This document shows positions 16,535 through 25,238 of a stretch of 48,853 bases of DNA, one piece after another. Every line of letters begins with the position of its first letter. Positions within the stretch are counted from its first letter, which is position 1. The notes beneath the pieces are model-generated. The model was not told the origin of the DNA. It searched no databases and saw only the letters and a program-made list of their open reading frames with translations. The stretch comes from Sphingomonas turrisvirgatae (GTDB taxonomy: Bacteria > Pseudomonadota > Alphaproteobacteria > Sphingomonadales > Sphingomonadaceae): contig NZ_MDDS01000025.1 of NCBI RefSeq assembly GCF_001721295.1, positions 1 to 48,853 on the forward strand, read 5' to 3'. The translations under genes were made by a program, and so were the position numbers.

Positions 16535-16539
16535 TGGCC
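16524..16539 (+). promoter_or_regulatory. Candidate sigma-54 promoter before fliD, overlapping the flhB stop
   Basis: CGGCACGATAATGGCC keeps GG-N10-GC spacing (GG 16525-16526, GC 16537-16538) and a full GGCACG -24 half; the -12 half reads TGGCC instead of TTGCW. It lies about 30 nt before the fliD GTG, the same layout as at fliK. Confidence 0.5.
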
Positions 16540-16567
16540 GTTATCCACGATAGGGGGAAACGCAACC

Positions 16568-18031
16568 GTGGCCGTTGAAGCAACGACAAACAGGCCGAGC
16601 AGCGCGTCGATCGTGCAGACGCTGGGCGGCGGATCGGGTATCGATACCAGCGCGCTCGTCCAGAGCCTGGTCGATGCGCAGTTCGAGAGCCGCAACGCCG
16701 CGCTCGCCAAGCGCGAGGAGACGCTGACGGCACAGATCAGCGCCGCGGCGACTCACAAGAGCAACATCACCGGCTTTTCGACCGCGCTGTCGACGCTGTC
16801 GCGCAGCGGCAACCTGGCGACGCAACCGACCAGCTCGAACAGCGGCATCGTCAACGTGACGCGCCTTTCCGGCGCGGTGCTGACCGACGTCAATGCCCGG
16901 GTCGAGGTGCGCCAGCTCGCCGCCGCCCAGACCGCGTCGACGGCGCCGGTGACCGACAAGGCCGCACCGGTCGGCCAAGGCACGCTGACGCTGACCTTCG
17001 GCACCGCAAGCGTGGCCGATGGCGCGATGAGCGCGTTCATGCCCGGCGCCGGCGCGTCGGTCGATATCATCATCGACGCGAGCAACTCGAGCCTTCAGGG
17101 CATCGCCGCGGCAATCAACGCCAGGAATGCTGGTGTCACCGCCTCGATCCTTACCGACTCCGCCGGATCGCGCCTGGTCATCAAGGGCGGGAGCGGCGAA
17201 GCACGCGCGTTCACGCTTGAGGCAACCGAGACGCCGGGCGAAGAAGGTCTTTCCGCACTCAACATCGGTATCGGCGCCAGCGGCACCACCATCGGCAGCG
17301 CGGCCGCCGACGCCATCGTCGCGATCGACGGCGTGGCGATCAAGCGCGATTCGAACACGATCGCCGACCTGGTGCCGGGCGTGAAGCTCGATCTCGTCTC
17401 GGCGCAGATCGGCGTGCCGGTGAATATCGGCAAGACGCTGCCGACCAATGCGCTGCTGCAAGCGGTCAGCGATTTCGTGGACACGTACAACGAAGTGTTC
17501 GCGGCGCTGAACAAGGATCTCGATCCGGTGACCGGCTCGCTCAAGCAGGACATCGCCGCCAAGGCGTTGAAGCGCCAGTTGCAGCAACTGACGCTCGCCC
17601 CGCTTGCCAGCGGTGCCGGCGGCGCGCCGACCACGCTCTCGCAGATCGGCGTCCGCACCAACCGCGACGGATCCATTACCCTCGACAGCACGGCGCTCAG
17701 CCGCGCGCTGGTCAACTCGCCCGACGCGGTGGAAAAGATGTTCGCCGCACCCTCCGGAGCGGCGACCACCGGCAACGGCCTGGCCGCCGCACTCGGCGCC
17801 ATCGCGGCCGAGGCTGCGAACACCACACGCGGCCTCGGTGCCAGCGAGATCAGCTATACCAAGGCTAAAAGCGACATCGCGACCGACAAGACCGATGCAC
17901 TAGCCAAGGCGGACGCGCTGCGCACCCGCATGACGCGCCAGTTCGCCAGCATGGATGCCAAGGTGGCGGCCTATAAGTCGACTCAGACCTTTATCGAGAA
18001 CCAGGTGAAGGCCTGGAACAGCCAGGATTGA
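16568..18031 (+). CDS. fliD: Flagellar filament cap protein FliD
   Basis: Cap that folds flagellin at the filament tip. The protein has 487 residues. The N-terminal FliD domain shows GSGIDTSALVQSLVDAQFESRNAALAKREETL (about 20-51). A flagellin-IN motif lies near 175-210 (SLQGIAAAINARNAGVTASIL), and the C-terminal domain has LLQAVSDFVDTYNEVFAALNKDL and the terminal coiled segment ending FIENQVKAWNSQD. The start is GTG 16568, preceded by AGGGGGA and by a candidate sigma-54 promoter. fliS starts 2 nt after the stop. Confidence 0.95.
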   Translation: MAVEATTNRPSSASIVQTLGGGSGIDTSALVQSLVDAQFESRNAALAKREETLTAQISAAATHKSNITGFSTALSTLSRSGNLATQPTSSNSGIVNVTRLSGAVLTDVNARVEVRQLAAAQTASTAPVTDKAAPVGQGTLTLTFGTASVADGAMSAFMPGAGASVDIIIDASNSSLQGIAAAINARNAGVTASILTDSAGSRLVIKGGSGEARAFTLEATETPGEEGLSALNIGIGASGTTIGSAAADAIVAIDGVAIKRDSNTIADLVPGVKLDLVSAQIGVPVNIGKTLPTNALLQAVSDFVDTYNEVFAALNKDLDPVTGSLKQDIAAKALKRQLQQLTLAPLASGAGGAPTTLSQIGVRTNRDGSITLDSTALSRALVNSPDAVEKMFAAPSGAATTGNGLAAALGAIAAEAANTTRGLGASEISYTKAKSDIATDKTDALAKADALRTRMTRQFASMDAKVAAYKSTQTFIENQVKAWNSQD

Positions 18032-18033
18032 CG

Positions 18034-18432
18034 ATGCACGCGCCGCTACGCCTGGGTGCCAATCCCGCCGCGACCTATCGCACGATCGACGCGGTCGGCC
18101 GGACCGCGGCGGCCGATCCGCACCAGTTGATCGAATTGATGTACAAGGAATGCATCGCTGCCCTGCGCGCCGCGGCATTCGCGACCGAAAAGAAGCAGGC
18201 CACGGTCAAGAGCGAGCGCATCGCCCGCGCGACGGCGATCCTGTTCGCGCTTGAATCCAATCTCGATTTCGAACGCGGCGGTGAAGTTTCGCGTACCCTG
18301 GCCACGCTCTATCACGGCCTGCGCACGCAAATCGTTCAGGCCAGCATCGGCGGCGATCCCACCCCGTTCCGCGCGGTCGCCGATGATCTGGAAGAAATCG
18401 CCGGCGCTTGGAGCCAGGCTCGCGCGGCCTAG
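18034..18432 (+). CDS. fliS: Flagellin export chaperone FliS
   Basis: Cytosolic chaperone that keeps flagellin unpolymerised until export. The protein has 132 residues, standard length, all-helical: DPHQLIELMYKECIAALRAAAFA, then IARATAILFALESNLDFERGGEVSRTLATLYHGLRTQIVQAS. ATG 18034 is preferred because AGGA lies at a good distance; a TTG at 18028 overlapping the fliD stop is the alternative. Its presence with FliD suggests a FliS-dependent flagellin rather than the FlaF/FlbT arrangement of Caulobacter and rhizobia. Confidence 0.93.
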   Translation: MHAPLRLGANPAATYRTIDAVGRTAAADPHQLIELMYKECIAALRAAAFATEKKQATVKSERIARATAILFALESNLDFERGGEVSRTLATLYHGLRTQIVQASIGGDPTPFRAVADDLEEIAGAWSQARAA

Positions 18433-18481
18433 CTTTGCCGTCGTTAACCCTATCGTGACGCGCCGCTGCGATGTTGCATAC

Positions 18482-19069
18482 ATGACTGTCCCCAGCTTCT
18501 CGCCCCTCGCGGACCTGCGCCGGCGCGCCATGCGCAGCGTGCTGGTCGTGGACGACAGCCGCACCAACCTCAACGTCATCGGACAGCGGCTGGGCCAGCG
18601 CGGCTATATGGTGGTGCTGTGCGACAATGGATGCGAGGCGCTCGACCTGCTGGGCGGGCGCGGCTTCGACCTCGTTCTGCTCGACCGGGTGATGCCCGGC
18701 CTTTCGGGGCTTGAGGTGCTGGTCGAGTTACGCGGCGCGCCCGACACGGCTGACCTGCCCGTCATCATGATCACCGCACAGACTGACAGCGCCAGCGCCA
18801 TCGAAGCGCTCGAATGCGGTGCCGACGACTATATCGACAAGCCGTTCGACTTCGACGTGCTGTTCGCCCGGATCGAGCGTACGCTCAGCCGCGCTGCGCG
18901 GCTGGCCGAACTCAAGCGCTCGGTTGCGGCGATGGATGCACGCGTCGCAGCGCGCGCGATCGAGCTTGGCGAGGCCAGGACCGAACTTGCGATCACCCGC
19001 GCCGACCGCGCGCGGCTGGTATCGTCGATCCAGTCCCTGAACGAACAGGTCGAACGGCTCAGCCGTTGA
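18482..19069 (+). CDS. Stand-alone response regulator receiver with C-terminal coiled coil
   Basis: A 195-residue protein. The receiver domain covers about 18-135: acidic pair D24/D25, phosphorylation site D68 (LVLLDRVMPG), T98 and K120 (YIDKPF). The rest (about 135-195) is a Glu/Arg/Ala-rich helix with no DNA-binding, GGDEF or other output domain. It therefore probably acts through protein contacts, like CheY. It is 49 nt after fliS in the same direction, so a motor or flagellar regulatory role is plausible but inferred. An open frame extends upstream to 18251 inside fliS; ATG 18482 is where receiver-like sequence begins. A TTAACC motif lies about 35 nt before the start. Confidence 0.85.
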   Translation: MTVPSFSPLADLRRRAMRSVLVVDDSRTNLNVIGQRLGQRGYMVVLCDNGCEALDLLGGRGFDLVLLDRVMPGLSGLEVLVELRGAPDTADLPVIMITAQTDSASAIEALECGADDYIDKPFDFDVLFARIERTLSRAARLAELKRSVAAMDARVAARAIELGEARTELAITRADRARLVSSIQSLNEQVERLSR

Positions 19070-19090
19070 ACCGGCCAGCCGGCACAGCCA

Positions 19091-20041
19091 TCAGCGGAAC
19101 CAGTGGCGCCTGACGAAGTAGATCGCGACCCCCGCCGCGACTGCCAGGCTGAACCCCGTGATGACCCAGAATGATCCGGGGTGGTGTGCGTAGGGGATGC
19201 CATCGACGTTCATCCCGAACAGGCCGGTGATGAAGGTGAGCGGCAAGAAGACCATCGCCGCCACCGCGATCAGCAGCGAACGCTGGTCGATCAACTCAGC
19301 GCGAAGGTCGGTCAGCGTCTCGTGGATCAGCGCGGCGCGTTCGCGGATCGCTTCCAGTTCCTCCGCCATACGCGCGGCGCGGTCGGCGGCGGCGGCGATA
19401 TGCAGCCGGTCATCGTCGTGCAGCCAGCGCACCGGCAGGGCGGCCAGGTTCTCCAATGCGATCCGCTGTGGATACAGGAAGCGACGATAGCCGATCGCGG
19501 TGCGTCGGTCGGCGTTGACCTTGCGCCGCAGCTCGAAGGCGTTGCGCGCATCGAGCCGTTCCTCGCACGCGTCGAGCGAGTCGCCCAGATCGGCGACTTC
19601 GGGGTCGAGCTGCCGGGTGATCGCATCGGCCAGCGAGGCGATCAGATCGCCGGCGTCGCGCACCTTGCCCGACGTCATCGCCGCGCGCGTGACGTCAATC
19701 GCGTCGAGATGCAGCCGTGTCACGGAAATCACGCGCTCGCCATCGACGAACAGCCGCACCGACGCGAGCGGGTCCGATATCTGCATCGCCGCCCGCGTCT
19801 TGCCACGCAGGTTGAGCACGGCGCCGCCATCCACCTGGTCGCAGCGCGGCCGAGTCTCCAACGCGGTCAGCGCATCGATCACGAACGGCGCCAGCCTTGC
19901 GGTGTCGCGCAGCCATGTCTGAACGTGATCGTCGCGGTTGGTAAGGTGGATCCACACGAAGCCGCGCCGTACACGCGTTGCCTCTTCGGGCGTCGCTTCG
20001 CGCGTGCCGCTGCGCGCGACGACATAGGCAAAGCCGCTCAT
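19091..20041 (-). CDS. zntB: CorA-family transporter, ZntB-like
   Basis: Metal-ion transporter of the CorA superfamily, probably for zinc. The protein has 316 residues: a large cytoplasmic N-domain (RRGFVWIHLTNRDDHVQTWL..LTALETRPRCDQVDGGAVLNLRG is ZntB-like), long helices, then two membrane spans at the C-terminus (about 255-275 and 290-310) with the GMN signature at 276-278 followed by VDGIP. Last gene of the minus-strand operon argH-lptM-lysA-cysG-zntB; its ATG overlaps the stop of the previous gene. It converges on the response regulator with 21 nt between stops. Confidence 0.88.
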   Translation of the reverse strand: MSGFAYVVARSGTREATPEEATRVRRGFVWIHLTNRDDHVQTWLRDTARLAPFVIDALTALETRPRCDQVDGGAVLNLRGKTRAAMQISDPLASVRLFVDGERVISVTRLHLDAIDVTRAAMTSGKVRDAGDLIASLADAITRQLDPEVADLGDSLDACEERLDARNAFELRRKVNADRRTAIGYRRFLYPQRIALENLAALPVRWLHDDDRLHIAAAADRAARMAEELEAIRERAALIHETLTDLRAELIDQRSLLIAVAAMVFLPLTFITGLFGMNVDGIPYAHHPGSFWVITGFSLAVAAGVAIYFVRRHWFR

Positions 20042-20811
20042 GCGCCCATCGCCACGTCGACGGTCAGGCCCGGCAGATCGCGCGGGGGCGCGGTGCAGGG
20101 CATGCGCTCCGCATCGGCGCGCGCCCGATCCAGGATGGCGCGCGGCACGTCCGGGCGATGGGTCACGCGGTCGGCCTGTGCCAGTGCACGTGCTTGGCGT
20201 AGCGTCAGGTCATCAGGATCGGTCGAGCGCAGGAGGATCGAAACCAGCGCCCCCGCTTCGGTCCCGCCGCTGCTCAGCCACCGCGCGACCGCGTCGTCGG
20301 GTTGTTCGGTCAGGGGGTCCAGTGGGCCGGCCAGCGCCGCACCGAGCGCGCGACGCCGCGCCGCGCTGTCGGGCCAGCGCGCCCGCAGGGCATCGCGGGC
20401 GCTCGCCAGCGCATCGGCCAATTGCCCCAGCGAAGCGGGCAGCACGGCTTCCAGCCGCTGGCGCAGTGCCGCCGCCAGTCCCGCGGATGCACCCCCGGTG
20501 CCGATCGCGATCGTCACCGGCTGCCGCTCCACAATCGCGGGCAAGGTGAAGTCGCACAAATCGGGACGGTCGGCGACATTGACGAGCAGGCCGCGCGCCT
20601 TCAGCCGCGCGGCTACCGGCTCGGGAGTATCGCACGCCACCAGCGCAAGCCGCGGGCCTTGCGCCTCGCTCGTTGCGTCCGTCTCGTCCAGCACGACCGC
20701 GCCGGCGCGTTCCAGCAGGCGGCGCTTCGCATCCGCGGCGGCGCCTTCGCCGACCAGAATCACCGGCCGCCCATCGACGCGAACGAAGATGGGCAGGCCG
20801 GATCGTTTCAC
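20038..20811 (-). CDS. cysG: Siroheme synthase N-terminal domain protein (precorrin-2 dehydrogenase / ferrochelatase)
   Basis: NAD-dependent oxidation of precorrin-2 and iron insertion to siroheme, as by the CysG N-terminal part or Met8p. The protein has 257 residues: Rossmann start LPIFVRVDGRPVILVGEGAAADAKRRLLERAGA (about 5-37), VNVADRPDLCDFTLPAIVERQPVTIAIGTGGASAGLAAALRQRLEAVLP in the middle, then helical dimerisation and tail regions. The SAM-dependent methyltransferase half of full CysG is absent, so a separate CobA is needed. The start is GTG 20811, one nt after the lysA stop (TGAcGTG). Siroheme serves sulfite and nitrite reductases, which are not in the window. Confidence 0.85.
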   Translation of the reverse strand: MKRSGLPIFVRVDGRPVILVGEGAAADAKRRLLERAGAVVLDETDATSEAQGPRLALVACDTPEPVAARLKARGLLVNVADRPDLCDFTLPAIVERQPVTIAIGTGGASAGLAAALRQRLEAVLPASLGQLADALASARDALRARWPDSAARRRALGAALAGPLDPLTEQPDDAVARWLSSGGTEAGALVSILLRSTDPDDLTLRQARALAQADRVTHRPDVPRAILDRARADAERMPCTAPPRDLPGLTVDVAMGA

Positions 20812-20812
20812 G

Positions 20813-22072
20813 TCAGCGCGCCCACTCGGGCACGCGTTCGGCCCCCATGATCGTCTCGGCCTGGATGCGGTCGGCGACGACCGCATATCGGTCGCCCGAC
20901 ACCAGCACTTCAGGCACCAGCGGTCGGCTGTTATAGGTCGATGCCATCGTCGCGCCATAAGCGCCGGCGGTTCGGAATACGGCGAGGTCGCCGGACTTCA
21001 CCGCATCGACCTCACGCCCCATGGCGAACGTATCGCCGGTTTCGCACACGGGTCCTGCGATGTTCGCAACGAACTTCTCGCCGGTCGGCTCGACCGCTTC
21101 GAACGCGTGATAGGCATCGTAGAGCGCCGGCCGGGCGAGGTCGTTCATCGCGGCATCGACGATGACATAGGGATTGCCGCTCGCCGGCTTCACCCACAGC
21201 ACCTCGGTCACCAGCACGCCGGCATTGCCGCAGATGAAGCGGCCCGGTTCGAACATCAGCGTCACGTCCCAGTCGGCGGTCACCCGCTTGACCATTGCGC
21301 CGAACGCTTCGGCCGACGAGACCTGTTCGTCCGGCCGGTACGGGACGCCAAGCCCGCCGCCCAAATCGACATGGGTGATCGCGTGCCCGGCCGCGCGCAG
21401 TTCGGCGACCAGCTCGCCGATGCGCTTGTACGCCGCTTCGAGCGGGTCGAGCGTCTTCAGCTGGCTGCCGATATGGATCGCGACGCCGCGCAGGTTGAGG
21501 CCGGGCAGCTTGGCAAGGCGGTTGAAAATGCCGAGCGCCTGATCGATCGCCACGCCGAACTTGTTCTCGGCCTTGCCGGTCGAGATCTTGGCATGCGTGC
21601 CAGCGTCCACGTCCGGGTTGACGCGCAGCACCGCTGGCGCGGTCTTGCCCTGCGCATGCGCCAACTGCGCAAGGACGATGCCCTCTTCCTCCAGCTCGAT
21701 GTTGAACTGGCCGATCCCCTCGTCCAGCCCCAGCTGAAGCTCCTTGCGCGTCTTGCCGACGCCTGAAAAGACAATGTCCTCGGCCGGCATTCCGGCTGCA
21801 AGCGCGCGCTTCAGCTCACCTCCCGACACAACATCGGCGCCATAGCCGTTGCGCGCCAGCACGCCGAGCACGGCAAGATTGGGGTTGGCCTTGATCGCGA
21901 ACGCAATATGCACGCGCGGCAGGTCGGCCAGCGCCGCCTTCAGCACCTGCGCATGCCGCTCCAGCGTCGCCGTGGAATAGATGTAGACCGGCGTCCCGAC
22001 CGCGGCGGCGATCGTGGGAATGGCGACGTCCTCGGCATGCAGGACGCCGTTCTTGCGATTGAAATGATCCAT
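20813..22072 (-). CDS. lysA: Diaminopimelate decarboxylase
   Basis: PLP enzyme that makes L-lysine from meso-diaminopimelate, the last step of lysine synthesis. The protein has 419 residues, normal. The alanine-racemase-like barrel carries the PLP lysine K61 in FAIKANPN; HIGSQL, GGGLGVPY and EPGRFICGNAG are the phosphate-contact motifs; CETGDTFAMGRE near 345-356 supplies the catalytic cysteine region. Translated right after the lptM-like lipoprotein gene (11 nt), an arrangement common in proteobacteria. Confidence 0.97.
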   Translation of the reverse strand: MDHFNRKNGVLHAEDVAIPTIAAAVGTPVYIYSTATLERHAQVLKAALADLPRVHIAFAIKANPNLAVLGVLARNGYGADVVSGGELKRALAAGMPAEDIVFSGVGKTRKELQLGLDEGIGQFNIELEEEGIVLAQLAHAQGKTAPAVLRVNPDVDAGTHAKISTGKAENKFGVAIDQALGIFNRLAKLPGLNLRGVAIHIGSQLKTLDPLEAAYKRIGELVAELRAAGHAITHVDLGGGLGVPYRPDEQVSSAEAFGAMVKRVTADWDVTLMFEPGRFICGNAGVLVTEVLWVKPASGNPYVIVDAAMNDLARPALYDAYHAFEAVEPTGEKFVANIAGPVCETGDTFAMGREVDAVKSGDLAVFRTAGAYGATMASTYNSRPLVPEVLVSGDRYAVVADRIQAETIMGAERVPEWAR

Positions 22073-22083
22073 CTGAAATCTTC

Positions 22084-22317
22084 TTACTGCGGCGGCAGGC
22101 TGAATTCGTCGCTGCGCCGTTCCTCTGAGCTGCGCAGCACTTCGTCGCTGCGCGTCGGTCGGGTCTGGGGCGGCGCCTGCACCAATTCGGTTGGCGTCGG
22201 CGTGGCCACCGCCCCATAGGGTTTGGGCGGCAGCGATCCCCCGGCGGCCGGTTTCAGCTCACCCTTGTTGCCGCATGCCGCCAACAGGATCGCCGAAAAG
22301 ACCACCAGGTGTCGCAT
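22084..22317 (-). CDS. lptM: LptM (YifL)-like small lipoprotein
   Basis: A 77-residue lipoprotein: signal peptide MRHLVVFSAILLAAC with cysteine at 15, followed by GNKGELKPA, which matches the short conserved stretch after the lipid cysteine in YifL/LptM (CGxKGxLxxP). The rest is Pro/Thr/Ser-rich and probably disordered. In enterobacteria LptM helps LptD fold with LptE; that role here is inferred. ATG 22317 lies 1 nt after the argH stop; a longer frame from 22359 would put charged residues before the signal peptide and is not used. argH-lptM-lysA order supports the call. Confidence 0.82.
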   Translation of the reverse strand: MRHLVVFSAILLAACGNKGELKPAAGGSLPPKPYGAVATPTPTELVQAPPQTRPTRSDEVLRSSEERRSDEFSLPPQ

Positions 22318-22318
22318 C

Positions 22319-23689
22319 TTATTCTCCTCTTGCGGCGCGCGCCGCCGCAATCGCCTCACGCACCCGCACCGGCGAGGTCCCGCCGAAACTGGTGCGGCTG
22401 TTCACCGAAGCATCGACGCTCAATACGCCGAAAACACGTTCGTCGATACGCGGATCGATCGCCGTCAGCTCGGCAAGCTCGAGCTGGTCGAGCCGCACGC
22501 CCTTGCTCTCCGCCGCCGCCACCGCGCGCCCGGTGATGTGATGCGCCTCGCGGAACGGGATGCCGCCCTCGCGCACCAGCCAGTCGGCAAGATCGGTGGC
22601 GGTCGCAAAGCCGCTCTCCGCCAGCCCACGCATCCGGTCCGTCCGGAACGACGCGCTCTCGACCATGCCGGTCATCGCCGCAATCGACAGCGCCAGCAGG
22701 TCGTGGCATTCGAACACCGGCGGCTTGTCGTCCTGCATGTCCTTCGAATAAGCGAGCGGCAGGCCCTTCATCGTGATCATCAGCGCCGTCAGGCACCCGA
22801 CGATCCTTCCTGAATGCCCGCGCACCAGTTCGGCGGCATCGGGGTTGCGCTTCTGCGGCATGATCGAGCTGCCGGTCGACCATTGGTCGGAAAGCTTCAC
22901 GAAGCCGAACGGCTGGCTCGCCCAGATCACGAACTCCTCGGCCAGCCGCGACAGGTGCAGCGAGCATTGCGCCGCCGCCATCAGGTAATCGAGCGCGAAG
23001 TCGCGGTCGCTCACCGCATCCAGCGAATTGCGCGTCGGCCCGTCGAACTCCAGCGCGCGCGCCGTCGCCTCTCGGTCGAGGTCGAACCCGGTCCCCGCAA
23101 GCGCGGCCGACCCCAGCGGACAGCGATTGCCGCGCGCGCGATTGTCCGAGAACCGCGACACGTCGCGCGCGATCATTTCGAAATAGGCCATCAGATGATG
23201 GCCCAGCGTTACCGGCTGCGCGCTTTGCAGATGGGTAAAGCCCGGCATGACGCTGTCAGCATGTTCCTCGGCCCGCGCCAGCAATGCGCCTTGCAACATG
23301 TCGAGCGCGGCCAATACCTGGTCGGTCGCGTCGCGCACCCACAGCCGGAAATCGGTCGCCACCTGATCGTTGCGGCTGCGCGCCGTATGAAGGCGACCGG
23401 CCACCGGCCCGATCCTCTCCGCCAGCCGCGCCTCGGTCAGCATATGAATGTCCTCAAGCGCCAGATCCTCCGGCACGCCGTCGCGCTCGTAATCGGCGGC
23501 GACCGCATCGAGTCCGGCGGCAATCGTCGCCGCATCGTCCGCTGCCACGATGCCCTGCTTGCCCAGCATCGCGACATGCGCCTTCGATCCGGCAATGTCC
23601 TGGCGCCACATTCGCTTGTCGAACGGGATCGACGCGTTAATCTCGCGCATCACCGACGACGGGCCTTCGGCGAAGCGCCCGCCCCACAT
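22319..23689 (-). CDS. argH: Argininosuccinate lyase
   Basis: Cleaves argininosuccinate to arginine and fumarate, the last step of arginine synthesis. The protein has 456 residues, normal. It begins [51 protein letters not shown] and the fumarase/aspartase-family signature [12 protein letters not shown] are intact. The frame is open upstream to 23956, but only ATG 23689 gives the family N-terminus. It heads a five-gene minus-strand operon. Its start codon touches the TlpA-like gene of the opposite strand, so its promoter must lie inside that gene. Confidence 0.97.
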   Translation of the reverse strand: MWGGRFAEGPSSVMREINASIPFDKRMWRQDIAGSKAHVAMLGKQGIVAADDAATIAAGLDAVAADYERDGVPEDLALEDIHMLTEARLAERIGPVAGRLHTARSRNDQVATDFRLWVRDATDQVLAALDMLQGALLARAEEHADSVMPGFTHLQSAQPVTLGHHLMAYFEMIARDVSRFSDNRARGNRCPLGSAALAGTGFDLDREATARALEFDGPTRNSLDAVSDRDFALDYLMAAAQCSLHLSRLAEEFVIWASQPFGFVKLSDQWSTGSSIMPQKRNPDAAELVRGHSGRIVGCLTALMITMKGLPLAYSKDMQDDKPPVFECHDLLALSIAAMTGMVESASFRTDRMRGLAESGFATATDLADWLVREGGIPFREAHHITGRAVAAAESKGVRLDQLELAELTAIDPRIDERVFGVLSVDASVNSRTSFGGTSPVRVREAIAAARAARGE

Positions 23690-23705
23690 GGAATTGGAGT
23701 CTGTC

Positions 23706-24296
23706 TTGCGCTCGACGATCGCGCTTCTCCCTGTCTTGCTCTCGCTCGGAATCGCCGGCTGCGATAGGCCCAACCCCGGAAACGAGCAAGCAACCGCAAC
23801 TGTGCCCGCCGATAGCGGCGCTGCGGCGAACCACGCCACTGGCGAGCCCGAACGGATCGGCACGATCGACCGCAGCCACCAGGGCAAGGCGGCGCCGGCT
23901 GCCGCCTTCACCGCGCCGGACGGCAAGACGGTGACGCTTGCCGACTTCAAGGGCAAGCCGCTGCTGCTGAACCTGTGGGCGACCTGGTGCGCGCCGTGCG
24001 TTCGCGAGATGCCGACGCTCGATCGCCTTGCCGCGCGTGAGGCGGGCCAGCTGCAGGTGCTGGTCGTCAGCCAGGATCTGGAGGGTGCCGAGAAGGTGAC
24101 GCCCTTCTTCCAGAAGGCGCAGTTCGCGGCGCTTCAGCCCCATCTCGATACCGAGGTCGGCCTGTCGACCCACTATGGCGTCAACCTGCCGACGACGATC
24201 CTCTACGATTCGCAGGGCAAGGAAGTGTGGCGCGTCTCGGGCGACATGGAATGGGATGGCGACACCGCCGCGGGCTGGATCGCAGAAGCGAAATGA
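23706..24296 (+). CDS. TlpA-like lipoprotein thioredoxin
   Basis: Thioredoxin-fold reductase or oxidoreductase on the periplasmic side of the membrane. TTG 23706 gives 196 residues and has GGAG 6 nt upstream; ATG 23688 (202 residues) has no ribosome site and overlaps the argH start codon in CATG. A lipoprotein signal ends LSLGIAGC (cysteine 19 from the TTG). After a Pro/Ala linker the TlpA domain starts near 60: [32 protein letters not shown], with CAPC at 95-98, and the cis-proline site NLPTT. TlpA-type proteins often reduce cytochrome c apoproteins or copper-site proteins; the partner here is unknown. Its stop overlaps the next gene. Confidence 0.85.
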   Translation: MRSTIALLPVLLSLGIAGCDRPNPGNEQATATVPADSGAAANHATGEPERIGTIDRSHQGKAAPAAAFTAPDGKTVTLADFKGKPLLLNLWATWCAPCVREMPTLDRLAAREAGQLQVLVVSQDLEGAEKVTPFFQKAQFAALQPHLDTEVGLSTHYGVNLPTTILYDSQGKEVWRVSGDMEWDGDTAAGWIAEAK

Positions 24297-25219
24297 CGCC
24301 CGACCCCGCTGTGGCACCGCATCGCGGCCCACCGCTGCCGCTGCTTGGCCCGCTGATCGGCGTTGCCATCCTGTCCGCCGCCGCCATCGCGGTGCCGCGC
24401 TTCGCCCCACCGCTTTCGCTCGGGCTGCTGGTCGGTGCCGGTGTCGCGGCAGGGCTCGTCTTCTGGCTGGTCGCGCTCGCGACAGGGCTGCGTCGGGGTC
24501 CGGCATGGTGGACGGCGGCCTCGCTCGCCCTGCTTCTCACCGCCGGCGCGTTGGCCGGGCTGAACAGCGCGCGCATCGCGCGTGCCGACACGTCAGTCGA
24601 CGCCAGCACCTTTGCCGAATTGAAGCTCAATCCCGACGGCACCGCGATCCTGCCCAGCTCGCCCGCGCGCGGTCCGATCTCGGCCGCCTATGTCGAACTG
24701 GTGCGCGCCGACGAGGCAGCGGCGAAAGCCTGGTCGGCGCAAGTTGCGAAGTTGAATACCGGCGTGCTCAACAGCCCCTATATGCTGAACCAGGCACCGG
24801 AAATCCTGCGCGACTGCGCTGCGATCGGCACGCTGGAAAGCGCAGCGCGGCAGGCGAGCAATGCGCGGGCGGCGCGCGTCGCCAGGCTTGAGCAAGCTAT
24901 GGCGGCAGCGACCCTGCCCGATCCGGTCAAGCAAGGGATCACGATGATCGTCACGCCACCGGCGGGCGCAACCGATGCGCTGCTGCGCCAGGAGGGCGAG
25001 ATGTGGCAGGCGACCCAAGCGCTTTGCGAACTGCTCGCCAAGCGTAGCTGGTCGAACGCCAACGGTTTCTTCGGCTTCGCCACCGGCGCGGACAAGGCCG
25101 CGTTCGATGCGCTGAACCAGCGCCGGGTCGCGGTCGAGGCCGAACGAAAGCGCATCCGCGACGGCATCACCGTCCGCTTCGAAGAAGGGCGCGAAAAGGT
25201 GCGCGCGGCGCTCAGCTGA
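24293..25219 (+). CDS. Membrane protein of unknown function coupled to the TlpA-like gene
   Basis: A 308-residue protein that I do not recognise. Three hydrophobic segments lie near 15-35, 42-62 and 70-88 (PLLGPLIGVAILSAAAIAVP, LGLLVGAGVAAGLVFWLVALA, WTAASLALLLTAGALAGLN). The remaining ~210 residues are soluble, Ala-rich and helical, with a possible amphipathic or coiled end (VAVEAERKRIRDGITVRFEEGREKVRAAL). By topology the C-terminal domain is probably periplasmic. ATG 24293 overlaps the TlpA-like stop (ATGA), which supports a joint role, but no function can be given. Confidence 0.75.
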   Translation: MTPDPAVAPHRGPPLPLLGPLIGVAILSAAAIAVPRFAPPLSLGLLVGAGVAAGLVFWLVALATGLRRGPAWWTAASLALLLTAGALAGLNSARIARADTSVDASTFAELKLNPDGTAILPSSPARGPISAAYVELVRADEAAAKAWSAQVAKLNTGVLNSPYMLNQAPEILRDCAAIGTLESAARQASNARAARVARLEQAMAAATLPDPVKQGITMIVTPPAGATDALLRQEGEMWQATQALCELLAKRSWSNANGFFGFATGADKAAFDALNQRRVAVEAERKRIRDGITVRFEEGREKVRAALS

Positions 25220-25238
25220 TCGGCCAGACCAACCTCGA

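Noticed and set aside
19181..21766. An 861-codon open frame on the plus strand
   Set aside because: It is antisense to zntB, cysG and lysA and has Arg/Ser-rich composition without domains.
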